Shown: positions 17,022 to 25,171, numbered from the stretch's first letter. The stretch is DNA of 64,000 bases from Mycobacterium barrassiae (GCF_025822765.1 NZ_JACKUK010000025.1:249084-313083), one strand, 5' to 3'. Notes: generated from the letters alone by a model not told the origin. Numbers and translations: made by a program.

Positions 17022-17148
17022 GCGTGTACATCCCTCCCTATCCGTACGGCAATCTGACAGCTATCGACGTTAGTCCGGTCAACCCTGCGGTACGTGGAGT
17101 CCGGTGTTAGCTTGCGTGCAGAAACTGTGCACCAGGAAGGGGTTTGCG

Positions 17149-17349
17149 ATGCGGTGGCTGTTCGCGGCGGTGGCGGCAGTGCTGATCGGCCTCGCGGCGG
17201 GCGCTACGGGCGTGGCGAGCGCGCAGCCGGATCCGCCGCCGGGGCCCGGATCGACCACCGACGAACTGGCGGACATGGTCCTCGACGTGATCGAACACGG
17301 CTCACCTGCTATTCCGACCACAACGCCGCTGCCCCCGCCACAGCCCTGA
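17149..17349 (+). CDS. small secreted Pro-rich protein
   Basis: The 66-residue product starts at an ATG after AGGAAGGGG (MRWLFAAVAAVLIGLAAGAT) and has a signal peptide cleaved probably after ASA, leaving about 40 residues (QPDPPPGPGSTTDELADMV, then IPTTTPLPPPQP). I recognise no family. A longer frame from 17104 lacks a ribosome site before its start. Confidence 0.55.
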   Translation: MRWLFAAVAAVLIGLAAGATGVASAQPDPPPGPGSTTDELADMVLDVIEHGSPAIPTTTPLPPPQP

Positions 17350-17354
17350 CCTGT

Positions 17355-18017
17355 TCAGTGGAAGGTCAGCGTGACGGTCTGCACCAGCGCCGCACCCGCG
17401 ACCTTGTTGGCCTCGTGACCGGGCAGGGCGACGAGCACCACCCGGTCACCTCCGCTGCCCGCACCCGCCGGTTTCTGTGACACCAAAACCACCACGGCAT
17501 CGGTGGCCATGACCTGTGGCGTCGCGTCGGTGTCCCCTCCGGCGTCGGATCCGGCACCCAGCACGTCGACCACGTCGCCGGGGCGAATCAAGTCGAGCAG
17601 AGCCGTGTCCTCGAGGTGAAGCGGAACGATGCGGGCATCGGGGCCGGCGGTCGATTCGGCGAGTCGAGGACCCAGCAGTCGAACGTCGGTGAGTGCTTCT
17701 CCGCGGCGGGCCGGACCGGCTAGCGTCGCGCCAACCACCGACGCGAGATCTGTCTGTGAACCGTCGGGAACTGTTGTCGCCGTATGGGTTTCGAGCCGCA
17801 CGTCGTCGACGCTCAGTTCGATGCCGGGTGCCAGATCGCGGGCGGCGACGACGATGTCGGTCCGGTCGTGCGTGGGATCGGGTCGAAGTGCCGCGACGGC
17901 GGCCAGGATGACGAGAGCGCCTGCGGCGACCCGTCGCGCCGCCACGGTGCGTGACCAATCCGGCCGTAAGCGGTCAGCTATCCGAGTCAGTACCGACGGA
18001 TCGAGCGATTCCCCCAT
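17355..18017 (-). CDS. SAF-domain membrane protein (CpaB/RcpC-like, Rv0990c type)
   Basis: The 220-residue protein has one membrane anchor (residues about 29-45, RVAAGALVILAAVAAL) and an external SAF domain (IVVAARDLAPGIELSVDDV, then SVVGATLAGPARRGEALT) followed by a PLHLEDTALLDLIRPGDVVDV beta module. SAF domains occur in pilus-assembly proteins such as CpaB/RcpC; no other pilus gene is nearby, so a pilus role is not supported. It ends with HEANKVAGAALVQTVTLTFH. It sits downstream of ruc on the same strand. Confidence 0.75.
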   Translation of the reverse strand: MGESLDPSVLTRIADRLRPDWSRTVAARRVAAGALVILAAVAALRPDPTHDRTDIVVAARDLAPGIELSVDDVRLETHTATTVPDGSQTDLASVVGATLAGPARRGEALTDVRLLGPRLAESTAGPDARIVPLHLEDTALLDLIRPGDVVDVLGAGSDAGGDTDATPQVMATDAVVVLVSQKPAGAGSGGDRVVLVALPGHEANKVAGAALVQTVTLTFH

Positions 18018-18078
18018 ACCGCCAAACTAGGCAGCCGGCGAGGGTGGTGGCGCCGGGTGACGACGCGCCTGTGGATAA

Positions 18079-18417
18079 CTAGCTCGATGCCGCTGCGGCC
18101 GGGGCCGAACTCGTGGAGCTGGAGCTCGAGTCGCTGGACGAGCTGGACGACGACGCTTTGTCCGACGACGAGGAAGAGGAGTCCGAGCTGCCGTTCGAGG
18201 ACCCGTTCGATGACGAGCTGGACGTCGAACTCTTGCCCGCCTCACGGCTGTCGTTGCGGTAGAAACCGCTGCCCTTGAAGACCACTCCGACGTTGCCGAA
18301 CAGCTTGCGTAGCCGACCATTGCACTTGAGGCAGGTCGTCAGCGCGTCATCGGTGAACGCCTGCACCTGATCGAACCGATCGCCGCATTCGGTACATGCA
18401 TACGAATACGTGGGCAC
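18079..18417 (-). CDS. ruc: FmdB zinc-ribbon redox chaperone Ruc (Rv0991c orthologue)
   Basis: The 112-residue protein begins at a GTG after GGAGG. The N-terminal 55 residues are an FmdB-type zinc ribbon with two Cys pairs (ACTECG and TCLKCN); the rest is a disordered tail that is mostly serine. In M. tuberculosis this protein is a redox-regulated chaperone: oxidation of the zinc cysteines exposes activity that keeps unfolded proteins soluble, and the disordered tail is required. A CIRCE operator 27 bases upstream of the start indicates HrcA repression and heat induction. Confidence 0.88.
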   Translation of the reverse strand: MPTYSYACTECGDRFDQVQAFTDDALTTCLKCNGRLRKLFGNVGVVFKGSGFYRNDSREAGKSSTSSSSSNGSSNGSSDSSSSSSDKASSSSSSSDSSSSSTSSAPAAAASS

Positions 18418-18443
18418 GAAAACCTCCGAGGTCGTCAAACTTC

Positions 18444-18470
18444 TTAGCACTCTACCGGCTCAAGTGCTAG
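18444..18470 (-). promoter_or_regulatory. CIRCE operator (HrcA site) of ruc
   Basis: TTAGCACTC (18444-18452), nine bases, then AAGTGCTAG (18462-18470) match the CIRCE consensus TTAGCACTC-N9-GAGTGCTAA at 16 of 18 arm positions. It lies just upstream of the ruc GTG. Confidence 0.9.
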
Positions 18471-18607
18471 AACCGCTATGTGGGCTCGGTCATTCCCGGC
18501 CATTGCCGCCCCGCTACACCTTCTCCGCCCGCCCGCTCAGGGCCGCGGTCAATGCGCGTCTGAGTTATGGTTTGTGGAATTTTTCGAGCTCAGGAACGGC
18601 GGTGGTG

Positions 18608-19183
18608 ATGACTGATCGGGACGGGCAGGAGGGCAGCCTCCGCCGACGTTTCGGGCAGCTTTCGTCACTGCAAGAGCGGTTCGAGGGCTCTCCCGTAGGC
18701 CAGGTCGTGATCAGCGCTGTCGTCACCGCGATCATCGGCGTCACGGTGGCCTTCAACATGCCCGATTCGCCGATCAAGCGCGCTCTCGCACCGGTGGTCG
18801 ATCGGGTTGCGACGGCCGCCTACCTCAACCAGCAGTTCGCGCTGTTCGCCCCGGACGTTCCCAAGCGGACGGAGACGGTCGAGGTCCAGGTGTTGATGGA
18901 CGACGGCACGATCCGTGTGTGGACCATCCCCGAACGCGACCGTGCGACGGGTGGATTCGCGTACGCCCGTTGGATGCGGTTGGCCAGCCTCGCGGTGACC
19001 AAGCCGGAGATACGACCCGGGATCGCGCGCTGGGCCGCCCATGAGGTCGCCGAGTCAAACGAGCGTCCCATCCAAGTCGCCATGGTGCTGCGCGTCCAGA
19101 ACCTGCCCCCACCCGGAGAGAGCACTCGAGGAGCGACCGCAATGAAGGTCCTCTACCAGGAAGACCTCACAGGACAACGATGA
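18608..19183 (+). CDS. DUF5819/SdpA-like membrane-anchored protein
   Basis: The 191-residue protein starts at ATG 18608 (MTDRDGQEGSLRRRFG); longer frames upstream run through the ruc promoter. One membrane helix near residues 32-50 (QVVISAVVTAIIGVTVAF) anchors a soluble domain with NQQFALFAPDVPKRTETVEV, as in actinobacterial DUF5819 proteins, which are typically encoded next to HTTM proteins. In Bacillus the comparable pair SdpA/SdpB matures the secreted toxin SdpC. The stop overlaps the start of the next gene (ATGA), so the two are co-translated. The family assignment is from motif memory. Confidence 0.6.
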   Translation: MTDRDGQEGSLRRRFGQLSSLQERFEGSPVGQVVISAVVTAIIGVTVAFNMPDSPIKRALAPVVDRVATAAYLNQQFALFAPDVPKRTETVEVQVLMDDGTIRVWTIPERDRATGGFAYARWMRLASLAVTKPEIRPGIARWAAHEVAESNERPIQVAMVLRVQNLPPPGESTRGATAMKVLYQEDLTGQR

Positions 19184-20148
19184 CGGATTCGACCCGCCCG
19201 CAGCGATCGGGGATCGCGGCGGCCATCGACGCCTGGCGCGCGTTCTGGTTCGCCCCGCAACCCGCCCACACGCTCGGACTCGTCCGAATGGCGTTCGGCG
19301 CGTTGACCGTGGCGTGGGCGCTGGCGCTCCTGCCGGACCTCTACAACCTGTTCGGCGAGAGCGGCGTCGCGCCGGAGCCCACGCATTGGGCGTACCAATG
19401 GGGCGTCTTCGAGTTCTTCAGCAGCGACCGAGCCCTGCTGATCGGCTGGGTCGTCCTTCTGCTGGCGGCGCTCGCGCTGGCCGTCGGCTGGCACAGCAGG
19501 CTCGCCGCGATCCTCGTGTTCGTCCTGATCCAGTCGTTCATCCAACGCGACCGCTGGGCCTTCAACGGCGGCGATGCGTTGATGAGCATCGAGGCCTTGT
19601 TCTTGGCGCTGTCCTCGTGCGGGGCGGCCGTCTCGCTCGATCAGCGCCGACGGACCGGCTCATTCTGGTCGGCGCAGACGCGAGCACCGTGGGTCATCCG
19701 ACTGCTGCAGGTTCAGCTGTCGGTGATCTACCTGGTGAATGTGCAGGCAAAGCTGGCCGGCGAAGCATGGCTGGACGGCTCTGCGGCGTCGTATTCATGG
19801 CGGGCATGGCCGCTGCACATGGCGCCGGAATGGTTGACGGGCAACGCATTACTGTCCAATGCCGCAACCTGGGGCACGATTCTGATCGAGCTCGCGGTCG
19901 CGATTCTGGTCTGGAACCGGCGGTGCCGGCCCTGGGTTCTCGCCGCAGGCGTCGCATTGCACCTGGCGATCATGATCACCATGAGCGTCGGTTTCCACAG
20001 CCTGGCGATCTTCGTGCTGTACCTCGCGTTCGTCCCCTGGGAAAGGGTCGCTGAACTGCCCGACAAGCTCAGCCGGAAACGGTCATCGCCGTCGACCGAG
20101 CCAGCGGCGGACCCAGTCGGCGAACCCGGTACTGAACCGGCCGTCTGA
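19180..20148 (+). CDS. HTTM-domain multi-pass membrane protein (SdpB-like)
   Basis: The 322-residue protein has about six to eight membrane helices and the HTTM (vitamin-K gamma-carboxylase-like) architecture: LGLVRMAFGALTVAWALALL, the DRWAFNGGDALMSIEALFLA segment, then QLSVIYLVNVQAKLAGEAW and the HLAIMITMSVGFHSLAIF helix. Conserved charged and aromatic residues inside the helices (LVNVQAKL, YLAFVPWE) match the family. It is coupled to the upstream DUF5819 gene by ATGA. The hydrophilic C-tail is low complexity. The reaction carried out by bacterial HTTM proteins is not known. Confidence 0.75.
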   Translation: MTDSTRPQRSGIAAAIDAWRAFWFAPQPAHTLGLVRMAFGALTVAWALALLPDLYNLFGESGVAPEPTHWAYQWGVFEFFSSDRALLIGWVVLLLAALALAVGWHSRLAAILVFVLIQSFIQRDRWAFNGGDALMSIEALFLALSSCGAAVSLDQRRRTGSFWSAQTRAPWVIRLLQVQLSVIYLVNVQAKLAGEAWLDGSAASYSWRAWPLHMAPEWLTGNALLSNAATWGTILIELAVAILVWNRRCRPWVLAAGVALHLAIMITMSVGFHSLAIFVLYLAFVPWERVAELPDKLSRKRSSPSTEPAADPVGEPGTEPAV

Positions 20149-20243
20149 TCCCGAGAGCCGGGACCCACAGTCAGCAGACTCTGAGTTTCGCGCCCTAGGC
20201 TCGAGATTGAACAGAGGGTTGTCGTCGAGTAGCCACCAAACGG

Positions 20244-20825
20244 CTAGCCGAGACTTACAAGTCCGCCGTGCGGGGTCAGCGCGTGGGTCATGGGCACATC
20301 GTGCCGTTCTGCGGGCAGGTGGTCGACGAGTTCGTCGTCGCGCACGATCGCGATCAGGCGGGCCGCCGCATCCGCCAGCGCAAGGGACCGATCGTAGAAG
20401 CCCGCGCCGCGACCCAGTCGTACGCCCGTGCGATCGACGGCGAGCGCGGGAACGAGGATCACCGAGGCCTCGGCCACCGCTCCGGCGCCCAGCCACGGCG
20501 GCGCGGGCTCGCGTAATCCGTAAGGCGCGTCGACGAGTTCGCCGGGCCGGTACTCGCCCCACTGCAACGGCTGCGGGTTACCCGCGCTGTCGCCGCGCGC
20601 GATTGGCAGCAGCGCCCGAATCCCACGCCGATGAAGCTCATCGATGAGTTCAGGGGAGCCGGGCTCGGAGCCGACCGGCACATAGGCGCAGACGGTTTGG
20701 ACGTCGGTGATCAACGCCGAGAGATGGCCGACGAGCGCCTGCGCCTCGGCGTCATGTTCGTGCGGTGTCAGCGCGCGGCGAGCCGCCAGAATCGCTGTCC
20801 GTAGTTCGGCCTTCGATCGCTGCAC
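20244..20825 (-). CDS. 5-formyltetrahydrofolate cyclo-ligase
   Basis: The 193-residue enzyme converts 5-formyl-THF to 5,10-methenyl-THF using ATP. The GTG at 20825 has GGAGG seven bases upstream; the longer open frame beyond it runs antisense through galU. Motifs are KAELRTAILAARRAL, VCAYVPVGSEPGSPEL, and the ATP/Mg loop VLVPALAVDRTGVRLGRG with GAGFYDRSLA. It corresponds to Rv0992c and is divergent from galU with 66 bases between, which probably hold both promoters. Confidence 0.9.
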   Translation of the reverse strand: MQRSKAELRTAILAARRALTPHEHDAEAQALVGHLSALITDVQTVCAYVPVGSEPGSPELIDELHRRGIRALLPIARGDSAGNPQPLQWGEYRPGELVDAPYGLREPAPPWLGAGAVAEASVILVPALAVDRTGVRLGRGAGFYDRSLALADAAARLIAIVRDDELVDHLPAERHDVPMTHALTPHGGLVSLG

Positions 20826-20891
20826 TGCACTGCCTCCAAACACCGGGGCCTCGGGACGTTGTGCCGCCACAGGGACACTAATGTGTGAACG

Positions 20892-21803
20892 ATGACACGG
20901 GCTGAGGTACCAATTCCGCGTACCGCTGTCGTTCCTGCGGCAGGTCTGGGAACGCGATTCCTGCCTGCCACGAAGACGGTGCCGAAAGAACTGCTGCCCG
21001 TCGTGGATACACCGGGAATCGAACTGGTGGCCGCGGAGGCAGCGGAGGCGGGCGCCGAACGGCTCGTCATCGTGACGTCCGAAGGCAAGGACAGCGTGGT
21101 CGCACATTTCGTCGAGGACCTCGTCCTCGAGGGCACGCTGAAGGCGCGCGGCAAGCACGTGATGCTGGAGAAGGTGCGCCGGGCCGCGGAGCTCATCAAG
21201 GTCGAGTCGGTGGTGCAGGCCCAGCCTCTGGGTCTCGGCCACGCGGTCGGCTGCGTCGAAAGTGTCCTGACACCCGAGGACGATGCGATCGCGGTGTTGT
21301 TGCCCGACGACCTCGTGCTGCCCACGGGCGTGCTGGAGACGATGTCGAAAGTCCGTGCCAAGCGCGGCGGTTCGGTGCTGTGCGCCTTTGAGGTGCCTCC
21401 CGAGGAGATCAGCGCCTACGGCGTATTCGACGTCGAACCCGTTGCCGACACCAACAATCCGAACGTGATGAGGGTCAAGGGCATGTACGAGAAGCCGAAG
21501 GCCGAGGACGCGCCGTCGCCCTATGCCGCCGCAGGACGTTACGTGCTCGACCGCGCGATCTTCGATGCGCTGAAGCGGGTTCCGCGAGGTGCCGGCGGTG
21601 AGATCCAACTGACCGACGCGATCGCTCTGCTGATCAACGAGGGTCATCCGGTTCACGTCGTCGTGCATCGCGGTGCTCGACACGACCTCGGAAATCCCGG
21701 CGGGTACCTCAAGGCTGCGGTTGACTTTGCGTTGGAGCGCGACGACTACGGGCCCGAGTTGCGGCGGTGGTTGGTGGAGCGCTTAGGGCTGGTCGATTGC
21801 TGA
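20892..21803 (+). CDS. galU: UTP-glucose-1-phosphate uridylyltransferase
   Basis: The 303-residue nucleotidyltransferase makes UDP-glucose from UTP and glucose-1-phosphate, feeding trehalose, glucan and cell-wall precursor synthesis. The signature VVPAAGLGTRFLPATKTVPKE (split: AAGLGTRFLPATK, VPKELLPV) lies at residues 13-38, with QAQPLGLGHAVGC and LLPDDLVLP following. The length is standard. It heads the galU-moeA-rimJ-glpR set, with 37 bases to moeA. Confidence 0.95.
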   Translation: MTRAEVPIPRTAVVPAAGLGTRFLPATKTVPKELLPVVDTPGIELVAAEAAEAGAERLVIVTSEGKDSVVAHFVEDLVLEGTLKARGKHVMLEKVRRAAELIKVESVVQAQPLGLGHAVGCVESVLTPEDDAIAVLLPDDLVLPTGVLETMSKVRAKRGGSVLCAFEVPPEEISAYGVFDVEPVADTNNPNVMRVKGMYEKPKAEDAPSPYAAAGRYVLDRAIFDALKRVPRGAGGEIQLTDAIALLINEGHPVHVVVHRGARHDLGNPGGYLKAAVDFALERDDYGPELRRWLVERLGLVDC

Positions 21804-21840
21804 CACGCAACGATCGCCCCGACACCTAGAAAGGCGTGTT

Positions 21841-23118
21841 GTGCGGTCGGTGGAGGAGCAGCAGGCTCGGGTAGCGGCTGCCGCGGTGGCCCCAAGACCG
21901 GTCCGGGTGGCGATCGCCGAGGCGCAAGGCCTCATGTGCGCCGAAGAGGTGGTCACCGAACGCCCGCTGCCGGGATTCGATCAGGCCGCCATCGACGGTT
22001 ATGCCGTGCGCAGCGTGGACGTGCTCGGCGTGGGCACCGGTGACGACGACTCAGACGACGGCGAATCGGGCGACGGCCCCAATGGTGAGGTGAGCCTGCC
22101 GGTGATCGGGTCGATCGAGGCCGGCGCCCGCACCCCCAGCCGCCTGCAGCCGCGCCAGGCCGCGCGGGTCCAGACGGGCGCGCCGATGCCGACACTCGCC
22201 GACGCGGTGCTTCCACTGCGGTGGACCGACGGCGGGGATTCCCGAGTAAGGGTGCTGCGCGGGGTGCGCTCCGGCGCCTATGTCCGCAGAACCGGCGACG
22301 ACGTTCAACCCGGCGACGTGGCGGTGCGGGCGGGAGCGATCATCGGGCCCGCCCAGGTGGGACTGCTGGCGGCGGTCGGCCGGGAGCGCGTGCTGGTCCA
22401 CCCGAAGCCACGGTTGTCGGTGCTGAGCGTGGGCGGCGAACTCGTCGACATCTCCCGCACGCCGGGCAACGGACAGGTCTACGACGTCAACTCGTATGCG
22501 CTCGCCGCGGCGGGACGTGACGCGGGCGCGGAGGTGAACCGGGTCGGAATCGTCGACACGGATCCCAAGACGCTGCGCGACGTCGTCGAGGGACAGCTCA
22601 ACCGGGCTGAGGTGGTGGTGATCGCCGGCGCGGTCGGCGGTGCGGCCGCCGAGGGTGTGCGGGCGGTGCTTTCGAAGCTCGGCGAGATGGAAGTGGCGCG
22701 CATCGCCATGCATCCCGGCTCGGTGCAGGGGTTCGGACAGTTGGGCCGCGACGGTGTGCCGGTGTTCCTGTTGCCGGCGAATCCGGTCAGCGCGCTGGTG
22801 GTTTTCGAGGTGATGGTGCGCCCGCTGATCCGGCTTTCGCTGGGCAAACGGCAGGCCCACCGGAGGATCGTGCAGGCGCGCACCCTCTCGCCGATCACGT
22901 CGGTGGCGGGTCGCAAGGGCTTCCTGCGCGGACAGCTGATGCGCGACCAGGACACCGGCGAATACCTGGTGCAGGCGCTCGGTGGTGCGCCGGGCGCGCC
23001 GTCGCATCTGCTCGCGACACTGGCCGAGGCAAACTGTTTGGTGGTCGTTCCCAGCGAGGCCGAACAGATCCGCACGGGCGAGATCGTCGACGTGGCATTC
23101 CTGGCTCAGCGCGGCTGA
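21841..23118 (+). CDS. moeA1: molybdopterin molybdotransferase MoeA1 / gephyrin-like Glp
   Basis: The 425-residue protein starts at GTG 21841 after GAAAGG. It has the MoeA domain order: N-terminal domains with FDQAAIDGYAVRS (Asp equivalent to E. coli Asp59), the MPT-binding domain (LSVLSVGGELVDI, TPGNGQVYDVNSYAL) and a C-terminal barrel. An acidic insertion (GTGDDDSDDGESGDG, residues about 65-80) is extra. In Corynebacterium the homologue Glp also binds FtsZ and the membrane receptor GlpR; the glpR homologue two genes downstream argues that this copy is the division-linked Glp as well as, or instead of, a cofactor enzyme. Confidence 0.88.
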   Translation: MRSVEEQQARVAAAAVAPRPVRVAIAEAQGLMCAEEVVTERPLPGFDQAAIDGYAVRSVDVLGVGTGDDDSDDGESGDGPNGEVSLPVIGSIEAGARTPSRLQPRQAARVQTGAPMPTLADAVLPLRWTDGGDSRVRVLRGVRSGAYVRRTGDDVQPGDVAVRAGAIIGPAQVGLLAAVGRERVLVHPKPRLSVLSVGGELVDISRTPGNGQVYDVNSYALAAAGRDAGAEVNRVGIVDTDPKTLRDVVEGQLNRAEVVVIAGAVGGAAAEGVRAVLSKLGEMEVARIAMHPGSVQGFGQLGRDGVPVFLLPANPVSALVVFEVMVRPLIRLSLGKRQAHRRIVQARTLSPITSVAGRKGFLRGQLMRDQDTGEYLVQALGGAPGAPSHLLATLAEANCLVVVPSEAEQIRTGEIVDVAFLAQRG

Positions 23119-23138
23119 TCGACTCCGGGGCTACCGTC

Positions 23139-23792
23139 ATGAACCTGTGGCGTAACACTTCGATGCATCCGGGATGGCCCGCCCCTGCCGGTGCGCTGCG
23201 GGTGCCTGCCGGCGCGGTGAAACTTCGTCCGGTTCGTCTGCGCGACGGGGCCCAGTGGAGCCGCATCAGGTTGGCCGATCGGGCTCACCTGGAGCCATGG
23301 GAGCCGTCCAACGGTGTGGATTGGGAAGCGCGCCACGCTATTACGGCATGGCCGTCGGTGTGCTCCGGGTTGCGGTCGGAGGCGCGTAAGGGGCGGATGC
23401 TGCCCTATGTGATCGAGCTCGACGGGGAGTTCGTCGGTCAGCTGACGATCGGAAACGTCACGCACGGCGCGCTGCGCTCGGCGTGGATCGGGTACTGGGT
23501 GGCGACCTCCGCGACGGGTGGAGGTGTCGCGACGGCCGCGTTGGCGCTGGGGGTGGACCACTGCTTCAGCGCGGTGCGGCTGCATCGGGTCGAGGCGACG
23601 GTGCGTCCGGAAAACGCGGCGAGCCGCGCCGTGCTGGCAAAGGTTGGCTTTCGCGAGGAGGGTTTGCTGCGGCGCTACCTCGAGGTAGACGGCGCGTGGC
23701 GCGACCACCTGCTGGTGGCCATCACCATCGAGGAACTTCACGGCTCGGCGGCGTCCGCCCTGGTGCGCGCGGGCCACGCCAGCTGGTCCTGA
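23139..23792 (+). CDS. rimJ: GNAT N-acetyltransferase (RimJ type)
   Basis: The 217-residue GNAT-fold protein resembles the ribosomal-protein N-acetyltransferases RimJ/RimL. It has the acetyl-CoA loop region (GYWVATSATGGGVATAALALG, residues about 118-138, in the position of Q/RxxGxG/A) and the C-terminal VRPENAASRAVLAKVGFREE motif typical of the subgroup. The substrate is unproven. It lies 20 bases after moeA1 and ahead of glpR in the conserved Rv0993-Rv0996 order. Confidence 0.85.
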   Translation: MNLWRNTSMHPGWPAPAGALRVPAGAVKLRPVRLRDGAQWSRIRLADRAHLEPWEPSNGVDWEARHAITAWPSVCSGLRSEARKGRMLPYVIELDGEFVGQLTIGNVTHGALRSAWIGYWVATSATGGGVATAALALGVDHCFSAVRLHRVEATVRPENAASRAVLAKVGFREEGLLRRYLEVDGAWRDHLLVAITIEELHGSAASALVRAGHASWS

Positions 23793-23798
23793 CCCTGC

Positions 23799-23858
23799 GC
23801 GAACAGACGCAGAGTTCACCACTTCTCCGGCGTGTCTGGTCACTTTGTGTCTGCTCGC
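23799..23858. repeat. degenerate copy of the GCGAGCAGACGC palindrome
   Basis: Arms 23799-23814 and 23843-23858 match as an inverted repeat at 13 of 16 positions and resemble the two better copies at 52418 and 60877. It lies 6 bases after the rimJ stop. Confidence 0.6.
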
Positions 23859-23876
23859 CGCAGAGACCCAACTGTT

Positions 23877-23935
23877 ACAAAAGTGACACATGTGACTTTT
23901 GGTGCTTGTCAGCAACGAATTACAGGTGTGTAATT
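23877..23935 (+). promoter_or_regulatory. operator-like repeats upstream of glpR
   Basis: CAAAAGT and ACTTTTG arms surround GACACATGTG near 23877-23900, and just before it GTTACA and GTGACA form a direct repeat. AATTACA-GGTG-TGTAATT (23918-23935) is a perfect 7-bp palindrome. GTNACA direct repeats are used by MtrA in mycobacteria, so glpR could be an MtrA target, but this is only a resemblance. Confidence 0.35.
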
Positions 23936-24003
23936 GTCTCGGCGCGCCGTCCACGGATGCGCAGGTCACAGACCTAGCCTTAACGGGGAAAGGAGCCGGC
24001 GAC

Positions 24004-25023
24004 ATGCCAAGCCTCCCCCAATCCCTCCTGTGGATCTCTCTCGTCGTGTTGTGGCTGTTCGTGCTCGTTCCGATGCTGATCAGCAAGCGCGACGCGGTCC
24101 GGCGCACCAGCGACGTCGCATTGGCGACGCGGGTTCTCAACGACGGCAGAGCGCGACTGCTGCGGCGCAAGGCGCCGGCGGCTGGCCACGCGAGCGATCC
24201 CGACTGGCGGCCATCCGACGAAGACCTCGATGACGATCTCGACGACGACCCCGCCGAGGAACCGGCGCGCCGCTCGGTCGTGCGGGTCGCGGGCCTCGAC
24301 ATCGAACAGGACGACGATCCGGGCTACCTCGACGTGGACGTGGTCGAAGAACCCTCCGGCGCGTTGCCCATCGGTGAGTCCGCCCGCGCCGCCGCTGAAA
24401 CCGATGAGCTGGCACTCGATTTCGGAGAGGAAGCCGACGCGGAGCCCATCGCAATGGAAGCCGAGGAAGCCGACGAACCGGAGGCCGAACCCGAGCCCGA
24501 CGGCTCCGAGGACGAGTACGAGTACGTGGCCGATTCGTCCGGGCTGGAGACGCCGTCGGAGTCCGACCTGGAGCTGGCTGACTCCTTGAGCGCAGCCCGC
24601 AGACGCCGGTACGAATCGAAGACCGGCGCGGCGGTCAGCGCCCGTAAGTACAAGTTTCGCAAGCGCGTGTTGACGGTCATGGCGATCTTGGTGATCGCCT
24701 CGGTTGCCACGGCGTACACGGTGACCCCGACCATGTGGTGGGTCAGTGCTGCGGTCAGCGCGATGACCCTGTTCTACCTGGCCTACCTGCGGCGTCAGAC
24801 CCGTATCGAGGAGCGCCTGCGGCGCCGTCGGGCGCAGCGCATCGCCCGGTCGCGGCTCGGGGTGGAGAACACCGACGACAGGGAGTTCGACGTGGTGCCC
24901 TCGCGGCTGCGGCGGCCGGGTTCGGTCGTGCTGGAGATCGATGACGAGGATCCGATCTTCGAGCACCTGGACTACGCACCGTTCGCGCGCCACTTCGATC
25001 TGCCGCGCGCCGCGGGCCAGTAG
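24004..25023 (+). CDS. glpR: membrane receptor GlpR (Rv0996 type)
   Basis: The 339-residue protein starts at ATG 24004 after AAAGGAG. It has an N-terminal membrane helix (residues about 6-24, SLLWISLVVLWLFVLVPMLI), a long acidic disordered cytoplasmic stretch (residues about 65-190, rich in Asp/Glu), then two membrane helices (VLTVMAILVIASVATAYTV and WWVSAAVSAMTLFYLAYL) and a basic tail. Corynebacterial GlpR is the membrane receptor for the gephyrin-like Glp, linking it to FtsZ and the polar-growth scaffold. Gene order and topology agree; the sequence itself is mostly low complexity. Confidence 0.75.
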   Translation: MPSLPQSLLWISLVVLWLFVLVPMLISKRDAVRRTSDVALATRVLNDGRARLLRRKAPAAGHASDPDWRPSDEDLDDDLDDDPAEEPARRSVVRVAGLDIEQDDDPGYLDVDVVEEPSGALPIGESARAAAETDELALDFGEEADAEPIAMEAEEADEPEAEPEPDGSEDEYEYVADSSGLETPSESDLELADSLSAARRRRYESKTGAAVSARKYKFRKRVLTVMAILVIASVATAYTVTPTMWWVSAAVSAMTLFYLAYLRRQTRIEERLRRRRAQRIARSRLGVENTDDREFDVVPSRLRRPGSVVLEIDDEDPIFEHLDYAPFARHFDLPRAAGQ

Positions 25024-25076
25024 CCTCGCGGTTTCGACCCGCGGGTCACGGCTGGTAGCCTGTGCTACCGGTATCA

Positions 25077-25149
25077 GGGGCTATGGCGCAGTTGGTAGCG
25101 CGACTCGTTCGCATCGAGTAGGTCAGGGGTTCGATTCCCCTTAGCTCCA
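25077..25149 (+). tRNA. tRNA-Ala (anticodon CGC)
   Basis: The cloverleaf folds: acceptor GGGGCTA with TAGCTCC, D-arm GCGCAGTTGGTAGCGC, anticodon stem ACTCG/CGAGT with loop TTCGCAT (anticodon CGC, reading GCG Ala), and T-arm AGGGG-TTCGATT-CCCCT. The discriminator base is A; CCA is not encoded. Confidence 0.95.
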
Positions 25150-25171
25150 CAATTTTTGAACAAGCGTCGGC

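Noticed and set aside
20244-21683. 479-residue reading of the cyclo-ligase gene
   Set aside because: Everything before the GTG at 20825 is antisense to galU; the ribosome site and homology begin at 20825.
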